From Amanita rubescens (taxonomy: Eukaryota > Basidiomycota > Agaricomycetes > Agaricales > Amanitaceae), in the NCBI GenBank assembly GCA_015039365.1, contig WION01000074.1, forward strand, positions 124,001 to 188,000: a DNA stretch of 64,000 nucleotides. Reading direction: 5' to 3'. Below are positions 36,974-52,309 of the stretch, piece by piece; position 1 is the stretch's first letter; the number at the start of each line of letters is the position of its first letter. The translations under genes and the position numbers were made by a program. The notes under the pieces are model-generated. The model did not search any database, was not told the origin of the DNA, and saw only the letters and a program-made list of their open reading frames with translations.

Positions 36974-37470
36974 TTTGGAAGTAATTAAACGCTGCAATGG
37001 TTCTGACCGGCGTTAGATAACGAGGATGCGCCCATTTAAATATGGTTATAATTGGCACATCAAGCGAGTCGCATGGTTTAGGTATATACAGGGGGAACAG
37101 ACATCACAGCGCAGATAACAATCCACATACTTACCGCATTGCGACCGGGAAAGGTCAATCGGATAGGCAGAACGCCAGCCTTAAACATTCTCTGTGAAGC
37201 AAAGGCTCGTCCTCATGGGGTCATTCTTACGCTTTCGCCGATGCTTTCGGGAATGTTTAAAATAACAGGGAAAAGGAAACGTACACCATCGAACTTCTCT
37301 ATCTGATGACATTGTTTGCCAGTGCTGGGGTTTCTCAAGTAGGGAATAAGTATACTGTCACATGCTGTAAGTTCAAATTCGATAAACTTAAGATGAAGGA
37401 AAAAAAACAGAGGTACTAATTATTAAACGTGAGAATTAAATGTCAACTGTAGTGCCACATGTTTTTCGGA
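36974..37470. other. Spacer between the two P450 genes
   Basis: About 500 bp holding the promoter of copy 1 and the 3' flank of copy 2. No gene seen. Confidence 0.5.
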
Positions 37471-39554
37471 TCAGATCGTCTTCTCCATAAATCTCTTGCG
37501 AAAGAGGACTTCCGCAGTGGGATCAGGCATCATCTCGGATGCGATGGGGATATTGGTTGGGCGTCCCGCGTCATTGGCCATCTTGATATCATAATTTAGA
37601 AGGACATGAGCAAGCATGGCTTTCAACTCGGCAGCCGCAAAGAACCGGCCGGGACTGGCGTGGATATTAGATCTAATCATGACTAGAAAGCATATAATCC
37701 GTTTACATACCATGCTTGACGACCGTGCCCGAATATAAGATAATCAAGATCAAGTGACGCGAATTTGTGCTTGGTATCTTCACCGCGTTCTTTGCGCATT
37801 TTCTCAAACCTGAAACCATCAAAAGTTTTAGGATTGCTGTAAATCTCCTGAAAATAAAGTGTATTGCTCAACCAGTAGAGTAAAACCGGAGGAAAAAACA
37901 CGTACCGGATCGAGGTGTATCGGGAGCATTGGCACAGAGACCAAGTTTCCGGCGGGAATAGTGGTGCCGTCTGAGAACGTGTAATCTTTCTTCACTTGAC
38001 GTTTCAGGCTATCTAGCACCGGCACCGGACGTTGAGTGGCGTTTAATATAGGAGTGGGGACCTACAAGCATCGATCACAGAGGATCGTAGGGATTCCTTG
38101 ACAAAACTATCCACTTTCGAAAGCTTGCCTATTGAGGCATGAGTCCAACCGCCCTCTTGAAGCGCTGCCTCGACTTCCTCCCGCATCGGTTGAACATATT
38201 CCGGATGAGTTGCCAAATCATACAAAATATAAGTGAAACTCTTGGCACAGCATGAGTGCGGTTCGCAAGGAACGTAGAGCTAGACGGACCATAGTTGCCG
38301 TGTGAATGGCGGCAAGATTAACAAGGAGAACGCTTATAGCCATGCTCCGGATATCACGTTGCTCTCCTTGAGCGGCTTCGAGAAGCCAGGTGATTAAATC
38401 ATTCTATCGCGGAAAAAATAAGTAACAGAAGCCAGTTATAAAATTGTCGGAAACTGACGGGTTTGTTGGGCCAATCCTTCCCGTGCTTAGCTTCCTGCTC
38501 TAGCCGCTCTTTGATCAGAGGTTTCAGGTGTCTCATTGCGCGCTTGATGTCATTCGACACGTTGGCGAAGCGCGAAACGATCCTACGTGGTGATCAGACT
38601 CTGTATGAATTGGATGTCATATCGCGCTTACAACCGTAGGAAAGACGGGAATTGATTAATGATGTGAAACGCTTTCATCACGTTAATTGTAAACTCTTTG
38701 TTCAGAGACATGAAATCGGGATCTCGCGCTGCACACATCACATTTTTGAACAGCGAAGGGAATCAACGGACACTCACCGAGGGGCAAACCAACGAACATT
38801 CTGTTGCTGGTCCTACAGACAATGTCCATCATGGTTGAATACACGTTAACCTTGACCCATTCTGTGCACGGTCAGCCACGAGACCGCAGATCGACTTCTA
38901 TTCACCATTTCCTTGGCCAGTGGGTATATAGTCTGCGAATGCAGTCTTAATCTCGTCCTGGATGTCTGCAAATCTGGGTCCAATGTTTTGGGTGAATGCA
39001 TTTCTGATGACATTAATGTGTATTGGGTTGTATATCTCGGGGCCAATGGTCACATCCAGATGCATGATCTGTTCAAGAAATCAATATGTTGTAGGAATGA
39101 CAGCAGCATTAGAAATCACTTCAATAAGGGCTTCGTGGAACGAGAGGTATTCTTCAGGCGCGTTTCGGATATCCTCAATATAGCGTGCACCCGACACTAC
39201 AACCATCCACTGAGACATAGTGGGCACTTTGAAAAATAAACCGCGATACTGAACGCATATGTAGAGAAACAAACGGCAGGTTGGGTCTTTTGCTTACTTT
39301 GTTGTAGCCCTCTTGCCCCATTTCATGGGCATGTTGGAGGAAGCGCCGAGCGCCGATGAAGGAGGTCAAAAGTCCATCAGGTCCGACAGATGGAATAGAC
39401 CTTAACTACAATCGAGATGTGTGAGAGAGTCCAAAATTCGACGCGTTCATCATACCTTCCAACTATTAACCACAGCTCTCCACGCGAACGGAATATAGTA
39501 AGTTATGACTAGGGCCAGAACTGCCAGAAATGCGGAGAGGAAATTTGTCTCCAT
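37471..39554 (-). CDS. Cytochrome P450 monooxygenase, tandem copy 2
   Basis: A paralog of the neighbouring P450, same strand and almost the same gene length (2,084 against 2,083 bp). ATG 39554 begins METNFLSAFLAVLALVITYY, a membrane anchor. LRSIPSVGPDGLL and the FFKVP...APEEYLSFHEAL block follow. The I-helix region, the ExxR helix (FVKESLR) and FSDGTTIPAGNLVSV are readable. The heme motif FGHGRQAC|PGRFFAAAELK is again interrupted by an intron at the Cys codon, and the C-terminus ends FRKRFMEKTI. Conserved intron positions show recent tandem duplication. The start lies 277 bp from the SMC3 start on the other strand. Function as for copy 1; a biosynthetic cluster is not evident, as no terpene synthase or PKS is in view. 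Confidence 0.85.
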
Positions 39555-39831
39555 GTAAAACTTGAATCTTTCGCATATTGCGAAATATTATATAGGAAAC
39601 TGTGCGTCCTGACTCAAGCGCCGATGGTGTCGGTAGATATGCGTCCCGTGAGCAGGCTTCATCTGCCTCCGTTTTCAACAAATGTTTCAGGAGCGTTGAT
39701 TGTTGGTCGCGGGCCGAGTTGTGAGAGTCAAACTTGGATCGGCCCTCCGACGTTGTCACATCCGTGTCAGTGTCACGCATCGCGTTACATCACGCTACGC
39801 GTCCCAACGTAAGCCACGGTCGACGAGCCGC
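39555..39831. promoter_or_regulatory. Divergent promoter between P450 copy 2 and SMC3
   Basis: 277 bp between the two ATGs. No TATA box or recognisable operator; contains the start sites of both genes by necessity. Confidence 0.45.
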
Positions 39832-43733
<3,902 letters not shown>

Positions 43734-44629
43734 GTGCCTTGTTAGGTACTGTATTCTGTTTTCGTCATGTTGTATTGTAATCGGGTTCCTAAGGGAATTA
43801 TATTTAATTTATGTATGGAATTGGAAGGATGGCTGTGCCGTTGCTTTATCGACATTGTCCGTGACCAACGTCTGCCAGCCAAATTTGACAAGCTGCGCAA
43901 TAACACCGGATAAACGAGATCGGGTGGCCGCCCAATCCGCCCTAGCATGTCTTTCTTCCTGCGATTTCGGATCCGGAGGTGCCTTTGAGGCACGCCAAAT
44001 CCCCTTTGATCTCAGTTGCTATGCATATGTACGGTATCCAAAGGCGACTGTTCAAGGGCACAGTAGTCTGTTATGCTCATGACACTCGTGATATTCTATC
44101 AGCCGTCATGATGCATGAGCGTAGCGCAGGTGACCGGTGATCGTGTCATCGCTGCTAACGAATAGGAGATCCGATTCGGGTAGACTTGACTCGGTCGCCG
44201 AGAGACCAGGAGTGACATGGCCGCGTCACGATCACATACTATCGTTCCTGCAGTCGTCATGGCCTGCGAACCTTGACAGGGATCGACTGGAAACCGCGCG
44301 TCGCATGACTTCAGGGGTGATGAGATGATAAAGTGACAAGTTACGGCTTTTTTGAGACCCAGGAGGACACCGCTGGCACATGCTCCTGCCGACCGCTGTC
44401 AAGGTGAGAGAGAGACCCAGAATTCTGCTTGGACGCGACCACAAGAGACCTGGCAGGACGTGGCAGAACAGCGCTTGTCAGAGTTCAGATGGTCCAGCGT
44501 TCTTACGGCATACGGCATTTTCAAAGAAACACCATTCCGGTGCCTTATTACAATTCCGCTGCGCCATTCGGCAACTGTTGTGAGTTGACCGCCACCACGC
44601 AGCCCCCTTCCTTCTCCCCCTCGTCGACC
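43734..44629. other. Intergenic, no gene recognised
   Basis: About 0.9 kb, 3' flank of SMC3 and 5' region of the next gene. The open frame of the following gene extends back in phase to an ATG at 44489, so part may be coding. Confidence 0.5.
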
Positions 44630-45985
44630 ATGGTTTTCCCAAATCTCATGACGATGATGACCGACCGCCCACTCGATGAGCTGCATCACTGCTGGCAGTC
44701 GGCCATGAACTACGTGGAGCAACACGCGCAGTCCCGGGAGCAACTACGGGAGGCTAAAAAAATGCTAAAGCAACAGCTGAGAGAATTTACGACAGGAGAA
44801 CCAGCTTCTCCTTGTTCAAGGTGCGTCTTTTCGCTTGCTATTTTAATATAAGCTTCAAGTTCTTCGGTTCCAGTATATCATCTTTGGATGATCCAGATCT
44901 ACCGCCGAAAATCCAATCATCATCGCCCATTCCCCTCCGTTTCTGCCCTGCTCGCCCCGATGTGTATCCTTACAAGGTCCTGTGGACATATGACGACTAC
45001 AAAGAAGAGTGCGCTGATACCCTTCAATTTCCCGGGTCTGTGGCATTTGGGATACGCCATGCCGACGGCAGGCAAATATTACAGAAAGAATGGGCAGCTA
45101 TTGTCGCAGTCGTCAAATATGTCGAGTACGAACTCCTGATACAAACCAACTCAAGAGACGCAACCGGCAAACTAGATCGAAAAGCGGACACTTCCTTTTA
45201 CAAATGGTATCACAGAGCGGAGTGGAGTGCGGCAGTTGAAAAGCTGGAGAAAGTCTGCCCCATATTGGGACTTTGTGCATACCATTGGAAGGCAGAGATG
45301 GTTCTACGTTGGGCATTGCAGCAGCTGGGTGATCCCCATGATCCGAAAATGGCGGCAAGCAGACCATTCGGACTCATAAAGCCCAACATGTGCCAAGCGG
45401 AGGGGCGTACGGATTCTATCTTCGTGGGCGTTACGCCCACCGTCAAGCGGGCGCGGGAGATTTCCTTCACCGACTCCTACCCGAATAAGAGGCTCCCTGT
45501 TTGGAAACCTCCGCTACTACCACAACTATTTCAAAACTCATCAGATCCGCCTATATCAACTGCCCTTCCCACTACCTCCACTTCCACGTTCAATATCAGC
45601 TCTCAGCCCAGCACTACTACGTTTGTCCAGACAAGTGAAGAGGCGACGCGCCTAAGTCTTGAGACAAGACTTGGGGTATGTATTATTTCTTTCTCCGTAA
45701 CTCAGCACGTTGACACTGCATGATAGCGATTGTATAAAGCCGATATTTACGACTTCGTCATCAAACGCCAGCTAGCCAGCGTGCATAAACGGACGTTAAA
45801 GAAAGATCTTGTAACGATAGTTGTCAAAGCTGCCCTTGCTGACAAGTCAATGGCTGACGATGTTGACAACATGCTTTCCAAGGACGTGAGTGGTTCTAGT
45901 CTCATCTGTCAGGAATGTTTTTCTCATAACGTATATTCGTCCATAGCTTCCGCAGAATTGCCACGGCACGCAAGCTCAGACATGA
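44630..45985 (+). CDS. Hypothetical protein, four exons
   Basis: Exons 44630-44820, 44874-45675, 45727-45885 and 45947-45985 give 396 aa with consistent phases and canonical introns of 50-61 nt. The N-terminus is helical (QHAQSREQLREAKKMLKQQL). The middle is a globular domain with RPDVYPYKVLWTYDDYKEE, FGIRHADGR and AYHWKAEMVLRWAL. Then comes a Ser/Thr/Pro-rich linker and a last helical, basic segment (IYDFVIKRQLASVHKRTLKKD). No signal peptide. I do not recognise the family; the arrangement resembles nuclear or regulatory proteins rather than enzymes, but that is a guess. The ATG at 44630 has a good context (gaccATGG). An in-frame ATG at 44489 would add 47 residues. Confidence 0.65.
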
Positions 45986-46573
45986 TCTGCAACCTGCGTC
46001 AATCTGCACCAACCCTTGTCCATGTGTTCATATGTACATGCCATTGCCCTTGCTATTGCTCTGACATCATCGCTTTGGTTCAACCCGCATATAATCTAAA
46101 TATAAGCTAAGTCACACTAATATAATGATACTATATCACTCAACACTACGGTAACTTCCTCACAATTTGTAGCTAGTACTACTACTTATATATATAAGCT
46201 GGCCTTGCGCATATGGATAGATGGATCATGTTATAAACACATAATAAACAAGGAACTCCTTCGATTAATCTCAGTAGATTATCTTATCCGGCTCAGTTTT
46301 CGACACGCTATTACATGTACAAACTTGACCTGACAAGTGTCCCCAATAGATGAAAAATGCATCAAGCTTCAGTTGTAGAGGAGCGACTGACCACGTTGCA
46401 CGAACTGCTCCTTACTGCCAGTGCTCCGAGTCCGAAGCATGATGCATCATGCTTGACCTAGATACCCGAACTCCTTCGACGACCGTCGTTGTTAAGTTCG
46501 GATCCTGTGTTATCGTTTCCACCACCACCCCCTAGAGTCTGTGTCTTTGGGGTAAATATTTCATAGCTCAACA
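45986..46573. other. Intergenic, no gene recognised
   Basis: AT-rich patch near 46,170-46,200 (acttatatatataagct). Holds the promoter of the next gene. Confidence 0.5.
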
Positions 46574-47695
46574 ATGCAGCACATACTCTTCGGCGCCATC
46601 CACTTTCTATTACTAGTATGTACCTTCACCACCGTCCGAGCCACGGAACCGGGCAGCTCCCAAGAAATCAGTTCTATACGCGACGATATCATGGTGAGTC
46701 ACTGAAGTTGTGCTCCTAGCTTGCATCTGACCCGGACCAAAAAAGCAAACCATCGATGTGGTTACCTATGTTAAACATTCCTGCCATTATCGTTGCCTTT
46801 TCACTGCCACTAATGTCGACCCCAAATCGTCTCGGTGTTTTGAATGCATGAAAGTGTGCATAGAGAATGCAAAGCAAAAATACCGTAATTATGATGCGAC
46901 AGTCCAATCTGCGTTAGCGCACACGACTGAGAAGTGCGACAAGTGTGAGGATTTCGACGTAAGTCACTATATGAACATATCTTTTCGCTGTTGTCTAAGT
47001 CTGCACGAAGCCAGATCATAAGATGGTCACTGCCAAGGTCATTTGCAACTTTAATCATCAGAACCAGAAGAGTGATCACCCGCTTCCGGACAACTATGTC
47101 CAGGAGTGCATAAAAGATCTACTGGAACGCTACAATCGTCCTGGCCAATCCCACGGGGTTCAGGGCGCCATTCGCAATACAGGCGTCCAGGCTACGTCTC
47201 ACAAAGTAAGCCACTAGAATTATTTCCCGACCGGTGTCTGATCTAGATCAACGTAGGTTGATCTAGGTTCCTACATTACGCATTTCTGCCACTATGATTG
47301 CATTTTCGAAAAGGGGTATAAGCCTCCCAAATTTACTGCCGACTGTGTGGTATGCATGGACAGGTGCAGAAGACGGGAAATACGAAAATACGAGGTGCCT
47401 CCAAACGGGAAACCGTTTCTATTTGCGCACACGAATCCCCGGACTAAGGACTGTGCCACATGTAAGAAATTCGACGTAAGTCATCATACAAAGCTGTACC
47501 CATCATTGTCTAATTCGGATCGAAAAGGATCGCCATATGTTAGTGACTGCTCAGGACATGTGTCACTTTCTTCACCCGGGCGGCGGTCCTGACGCGGATA
47601 GCAAGTTGAAGGCATGCATGTCCAGGATAATGGAGAAATTCGAAGCACAATACAAAGAACCACCTAAAGGGCTACTGTCGGATCACTCAAATTAA
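46574..47695 (+). CDS. Secreted protein with two tandem nine-cysteine modules
   Basis: Exons 46574-46693, 46746-46958, 47023-47205, 47257-47475 and 47528-47695 give 300 aa; every intron is phase 0 with canonical ends. Residues 1-about 24 (FLLLVCTFTTVRA) form a signal peptide. Two modules of about 120 residues follow, each with the pattern CHYxC, then CxxC-x3-C, then CxxC-xxFD, then a VTA segment with one Cys and a last single Cys, nine cysteines in the same order. Module 1 has CHYRC, CFECMKVC, CDKCEDFD, AKVIC; module 2 has CHYDC, CVVCMDRC, CATCKKFD, AQDMC. An intron follows FD in both modules and another separates the modules, so the gene arose by internal exon duplication. Extracellular; the odd cysteine count suggests intermodule or intermolecular disulphides. 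Family not recognised; an effector-like secreted protein is possible but unproven. Confidence 0.8.
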
Positions 47696-48295
47696 TTCGA
47701 CCGGCTACACTAACAACGAGACGAGAAAGGTGGAGCAAAATCAGATTAAATAGGACTGGAATCTTACGAGAGGGGGTCTTATAATAATGCAATGAGGCGG
47801 CGAGAGTGATAATGTATGAGAAAAAGAGGTGCCAGCATTGAAGTTTTGAAGGTTTGCGCCTATGTTCTTGGAATGCCTATTCACGAACTTTACCTTTTGC
47901 TTTCTGTTCGCGAGTCTGATCAAACGTGCTACATAAATAAAACAATAGGTCCTAAGATTGTCCACATATTCGCTAATGTTAAGTATAGCAGATGAAATTT
48001 TTGATCGCATCATGGGGACAGCTGAATTAAATGTGAGAGGAAGGAGTCGAACTCGAAGTGACCGCAGGTCGCTCCTATGCCGCTTGTCGAGCATCATGCT
48101 CTGGTCTTTGTGAACCACCTCAGAAGAGGCCATAGACGACGTGTTGAACTTCGTCAAATGCTATCATAGGATTTAAAATTACAGAATCAAACAGTGGACT
48201 TTATATATGAACAGCCCTTCAACTTTCAATTCTGCGTGAAACCCTTCAAGTAAGCTTATTGTCCACCACCTTCAACTGAAGGCTCACCTAATGGT
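47696..48295. other. Intergenic; right part is duplicated 3' flank
   Basis: From about 48,125 to 48,295 the reverse complement matches the 3' flanks of the other secreted-protein copies (landmarks gaattgaaagttg, ttgattctgtaatttta, gttcaacacgtcgtct). 47,696-48,125 holds nothing recognisable; a T-arm-like word at about 48,045 was rejected as a tRNA. Confidence 0.55.
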
Positions 48296-48586
48296 TTACG
48301 TGCAGCACTTGCTACATTCTCCTATAACGAGCCTCATAGGGGCTGGGCAAACATTAGGAAGCGGTGGCGCAGGCCAGCAACCAGGAAGGCAGAACTCTTC
48401 TCCCAAGGTCACCACTTGAGGGTAATGGCTAGAGCGAGCACCTTCTCCCAAGCCCACCACCTGGGGGTAACGACCAAGGTGGGCACCTTCTCCCAAGTTC
48501 ACGACTTGGGGGTAGTACCCAGGGAGAGCAAAGGCTGGCGCCGATGTGCAGACGATGGCCATGAGGATGGTCGCTGAGAATTTCAT
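48296..48586 (-). CDS. Small secreted cysteine-rich YPQVV-repeat protein, copy A (three repeats)
   Basis: An intron-free coding region of 96 aa. Residues 1-20 (MKFSATILMAIVCTSAPAFA) are a signal peptide with an A-F-A cleavage site. Three copies of a 15-residue unit (YPQVV-x-LGEGA-xxxx, the last ending YPQVVTLGEE) follow. The C-terminal module is FCLPGCWPAPPLPNVC, then GECSKCCT, six cysteines in all. A TATA box sits at 48,714-48,720 (134 bp from the ATG). The 5'-UTR intron seen in the other copies begins GCGAGT here rather than GTGAGT. This copy points opposite to copies B-D. Secreted, function unknown; no dibasic processing sites. Recent duplication is clear from flanking identity. Confidence 0.85.
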   Translation of the reverse strand: MKFSATILMAIVCTSAPAFALPGYYPQVVNLGEGAHLGRYPQVVGLGEGARSSHYPQVVTLGEEFCLPGCWPAPPLPNVCPAPMRLVIGECSKCCT

Positions 48587-48713
48587 ATTGTTAGAGAGTT
48601 GTAGGTAGCCTACGGGGAGAGTACTAAGCAAAATTGACGACTCGACATGAGCAGGAAACTCGCTGATGACAAAGTACAGAGGAACCTGCGGTCTTGGCTG
48701 TCGACATTGAGAG

Positions 48714-48720
48714 CTTTATA
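48714..48720 (-). promoter_or_regulatory. TATA box of secreted-protein copy A
   Basis: TATAAAG on the minus strand, at the same distance from the start codon as TATAAAA in copies B, C and D (134-137 bp). Confidence 0.7.
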
Positions 48721-49999
48721 TCATTCGAATGCCTATGATCCTGGTCATTTATGGCAGGATGACGATAGAGCGTATGTCGGGAACCGAACACTCGATTATC
48801 GCCACTTGGAACTACATGAAATCAGAACGTACTGCTATTTCCTATACCATTCCTTAGCATGTAGACAGCCGAACAGAAGCCAGAAAAGACATCATGGAAT
48901 ATATTTTGAACGTTAACATAAGTGGTCATGAGATGTCTCTGGTTTCACGACTATACCTTTTTGGCAAATTAAATAACGTCCATGCCGCACTGTCAACACG
49001 TCGAATAAGTCCCGACTGCTAGGGCGGAAGTAGTATAATGGTTCGCTCGGGGAAATGTTCGCGCGCGCTCTAGAACCACTTTATACTTCAAACGGTTTAT
49101 ATCATTTCTATATTCATTGAATCAGTATATACTTAGACGAAGATGGATACATAGAATGTCGTAGCGCGGCCGAAGGTCTCCGGTGCAATTGTAAATGTTA
49201 ACTCGTGCACTTACCAATGCCCTATCGCCGAAGCTTCAGGTTTCAGTCGAGTATGAGCGACTAGCGACGTACGAGCGTTATGTGCCGTGAACGACAGAGC
49301 TCGAATATACACGCATCGCATGCTGCATTGTTGAAGGGACTACAATCACATTCTGTATTCTGGTGCTGTGTATGTATCCCTCATTGCCCAAGACGCATGA
49401 TGCACGATGAGGAGGTTCCTCGTGAACGTTTGGTCCAGTTTATTGCCAGAGCCGGCCTGGGCGGCCATCCTGTTGGCTGCTCTCGTTCCCGAAGCAATCG
49501 ATACGCAGAAGTAAGTCACGGGCTGAATAGAGCATATTCAATTGGGGTTCGAGCGTGACAACTTGTAGCATCATAGCACTTCCCATGCTTACCTCATAGC
49601 ATAGTTATCTATCTTTTTATCGTTAGTACCGTAACGGCCCATAGCAGCTTGCTCGGTTAGACGATATAATAGTGAAAATTTGCCACGTCGTTGACTGAAT
49701 TGAAGATGAGGATTGGAGATGGCGGTGTTTGAAACTACAAGTGTACTTCCCCCGCTTTCTCCATGCATGTTATCTATCGAATTATCATGTCCACGATGAG
49801 CGTAGCACCTTACCCTGGTTAGACGATATAACGTGAAAATTTGCCACGTCGATGAATGACAGAAGATGAGGGTGAAGATGTCGGTGTGATCGTGACTCGT
49901 TAACAAAGGACCGGATGTCGGCGCAAGCGTGTAATCACCGTGATGCACATACTGTTATGTCAGTGGTCACCGGATGTACGTGTTCACTTATACCTTTTG

Positions 50000-51090
50000 G
50001 GCAAACTAAGGTGTCAATACACGACTCGCAGGATGATTCTGATAGCGATACCGAAGTTCGATTCGGCCTGGTTTTCTGACATCTCGGCCGGAACCGACAG
50101 AACAAGGGCTTATCGTCACTAGCATGATCCTGGGCATCGTAGTTGGCCAAGTCGGTCGAGAAGAGCTTTTTTATGAAGTTCGTGAGCAGTGGTCGTAGGA
50201 GGTAGTGGAAAGCGGGGACAAAGTGAGGGTGAGGTTTGGGTAAACCAGTAATATGGCTATATTCACGTGAGCCAGGCATCGCTGCACCCTTGAGGAATTG
50301 GCAGATGTAGCGTTTGACATTACTCGAGTGGGGAATAGCTGCCAGGACTGGCACGAACTTGGGTGGAGATAGAGATCGGACATACATTGGTTTTCGTCTG
50401 TTTCTCTTGTCCGATTTATCACGCTATGCGACGCGAAGCCTTCCAGCATGGATGTAGAAGATTAAAATGAACCTCGACCAAAGCGCCGTATGGTAGACGG
50501 TACGACCTCTGGTTCGACATAACGTGCTGTATCAAAGGGTTCCAGCAGGCCATGGCATTGAACGACGGTCGACGACGGCGAAAGCAGCACAAAGACAGAG
50601 CGTGATGCCGATTCTACAGCGGGCACCGACACGTCTAGTGCACGGAAGAACAGTGCTAGTAACAGAAAACGGCTCTGACTCGGAGGACCGTCGATCAGAT
50701 CGGAGGACAAGTTGAACTTGAAGTGGCTGGCAAGCCTATCCAAACAATAATAGAAGGCTTGTCAAGCCTGAGCAAGGTAATAAACTCACACCACAGACCA
50801 GATAGTCTGCATCCCGACTGCCTCGAGACGAGTACGGTGCTAACGACAAGGCCCCGCACCACTCCCCTAGAAGTTGGGCGCGGCTGGCCAAGTGCAGGCG
50901 CGGCTGGCCAAGTGCAGGCGCGGCTGGCCAAGTGCAGGCGCTTGGTTCGGAAATGGTGCGATTGCGAAGTCGGAGGGTGCCAGGCACGGTGGACCGGGGG
51001 TTTCCTCGCTGGGGTAACTACCCGCAGCGTCGTAATTTCTTGGGCCCTGCGGCATACGATGCGTTTATATTCGAGCTCACGCAAATGACG
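50000..51090 (-). repeat. Dispersed degenerate repeat, copy 2 (minus strand)
   Basis: Reverse-strand similarity to 61,980-62,560 is readable in pieces: NYDAAGSYPSEETP near 51,000-51,040 against DYDTTGSYSGKEMP, and the PHFVPAFH and DLANYDAQDHASDD words near 50,050-50,230. The frames are broken and interrupted by the 20-bp tandem repeat, so this is a decayed copy of the same element or gene as at 1-320 and 62.0-62.6 kb. Confidence 0.5.
50881..50940. repeat. 20-bp tandem repeat, three exact units
   Basis: The unit cggctggccaagtgcaggcg occurs three times without mismatch. It lies inside the decayed dispersed repeat, and its length is not a multiple of three. Confidence 0.95.
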
Positions 51091-51628
51091 CTTGTACGTT
51101 GCTAATTGCTCATTCTCAACTGAAACCTGAGGCCTGAAGCTTCGATCGATAGGGGATTGGTAAGTGCATGGGTCAATATATACCGTTGCACCGGAGACCT
51201 TCGGCTGGGTTATGACATTCTATGTATCCATCTTCATCCAAGTATACTTCTAATGAATATAAAAATGACAAAAACCGTTTGAAGCATAAAGTGCTCTAGA
51301 GCGCGCGCGAACGTTCCTCCGAGCGAACCGTACTACCACTTCCACGCTACAGGACGTTTTAACGTGCTGCATGGACCTTAATCTGCTAAAAAGGTATAGT
51401 CGTAAAACCGGTGACACCTCATGATCGCGTTCAGAATGTATTCCATGATATCTTTTCTGGCTTCTGTTCGGCTGCCTACATGCTTGGGAATGGCATAGGC
51501 AGCGGACAGGGACATAGCCGTACGTTCTGATTTCATGGTTCCGAGTAGCGATAATCGAGTGTTCGGTTCCCGGAATACGCTCTATCGTCATCTGCCATAA
51601 ATGACCAGGATCATAGGCATTCCAATGA

Positions 51629-51635
51629 TATAAAA
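51629..51635 (+). promoter_or_regulatory. TATA box of secreted-protein copy B
   Basis: TATAAAA 136 bp upstream of the start codon at 51765, conserved in position among the copies. Confidence 0.75.
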
Positions 51636-51764
51636 GCTCTCAATATCGACAGCCAAGACTCCAGGTTCCTCTGCACTTCTGTCATCAGTGAGTTTCCTGC
51701 CCATCTCGAGTCGTCAGTTTTGATTAGAACTCGCCCCGCAGGTTACCTACTACTCTCCAACAAT

Positions 51765-51959
51765 ATGAAATTCTCAGCGACCGTCCTCATGGCCATCGTC
51801 TGTGCATCGGTGCCAGCCTTTGCTGTCCCCGGCTATTACCCCCAAGTCGTGACCTTGGGAGAAGAGTATTGCCTTCCTGGTTGCTGGCCCGCGCCGCCAC
51901 TTCCTAATGTTTGCCCTTTGAAGCTCATTCTAGGAGAGTGTAGCAAGTGTTGCACTTAA
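51765..51959 (+). CDS. Small secreted cysteine-rich YPQVV-repeat protein, copy B (one repeat)
   Basis: 64 aa. The signal peptide (MKFSATVLMAIVCASVPAFA) is followed by a single YPQVVTLGEE unit and the six-cysteine module CLPGCWPAPPLPNVC...GECSKCCT. Compared with copies C and D it lacks exactly one 15-residue unit, and compared with copy A two, so it is the shortest form. The promoter, TATA box and 5'-UTR intron (GTGAGT...CGCAG) are kept. A relic of the convergent DUF4139 gene lies downstream (52.3-52.8 kb) in the same relative position as the intact gene beside copy C. Function unknown; predicted extracellular. Confidence 0.85.
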   Translation: MKFSATVLMAIVCASVPAFAVPGYYPQVVTLGEEYCLPGCWPAPPLPNVCPLKLILGECSKCCT

Positions 51960-52309
51960 AGTTTTGGCGTTGGGTGAGTCTTTAGTTGTCGGTGGTAGAC
52001 AATATACTTACTTGAAGGGTTTCGTGCAGAATTGAAAGTTGGAAGCTGTTCTGTAGTCCTGTCTTGATTCTGTAATTTTAAATTGTGAAATCGTTCAATG
52101 ACGTTCAACACGTCGTCTGTGCTCTCTTCTGTCATAATAAGTCATAGTGCCACCAAAATAAACCAGATGATTGTCTCCCTCGTTGCCCCGAGTATGAAAG
52201 GAAGAGATACAAGCAGGAACCTTTTACGAAAACAAGTGCCGTCTTGAATTGCTATCTCTTCATCCACATCAAACAGCTTAGCGACCGAAAACGAGCACAT
52301 CAACTATCA

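Larger units (their letters stand above)
48587..51764. repeat. Duplication-rich interval between inverted secreted-protein copies A and B
   Basis: 48,590 to about 49,300 is the upstream flank of copy A; its reverse complement matches the upstream flanks of copies B, C and D (about 51,050-51,760, 57,720-58,440, 62,890-63,610). 49,580-49,690 matches, inverted, 57,470-57,570 and 62,600-62,720. 49,720-49,850 matches 57,140-57,260 in direct orientation (landmark gatgagcgtagcacctta.cc). No complete gene is present. Confidence 0.7.

Noticed and set aside
48015..48140. tRNA-like T-arm word (ggagtcgaactc) on the minus strand
   Set aside because: No matching T stem, acceptor stem or anticodon arm could be folded by eye.
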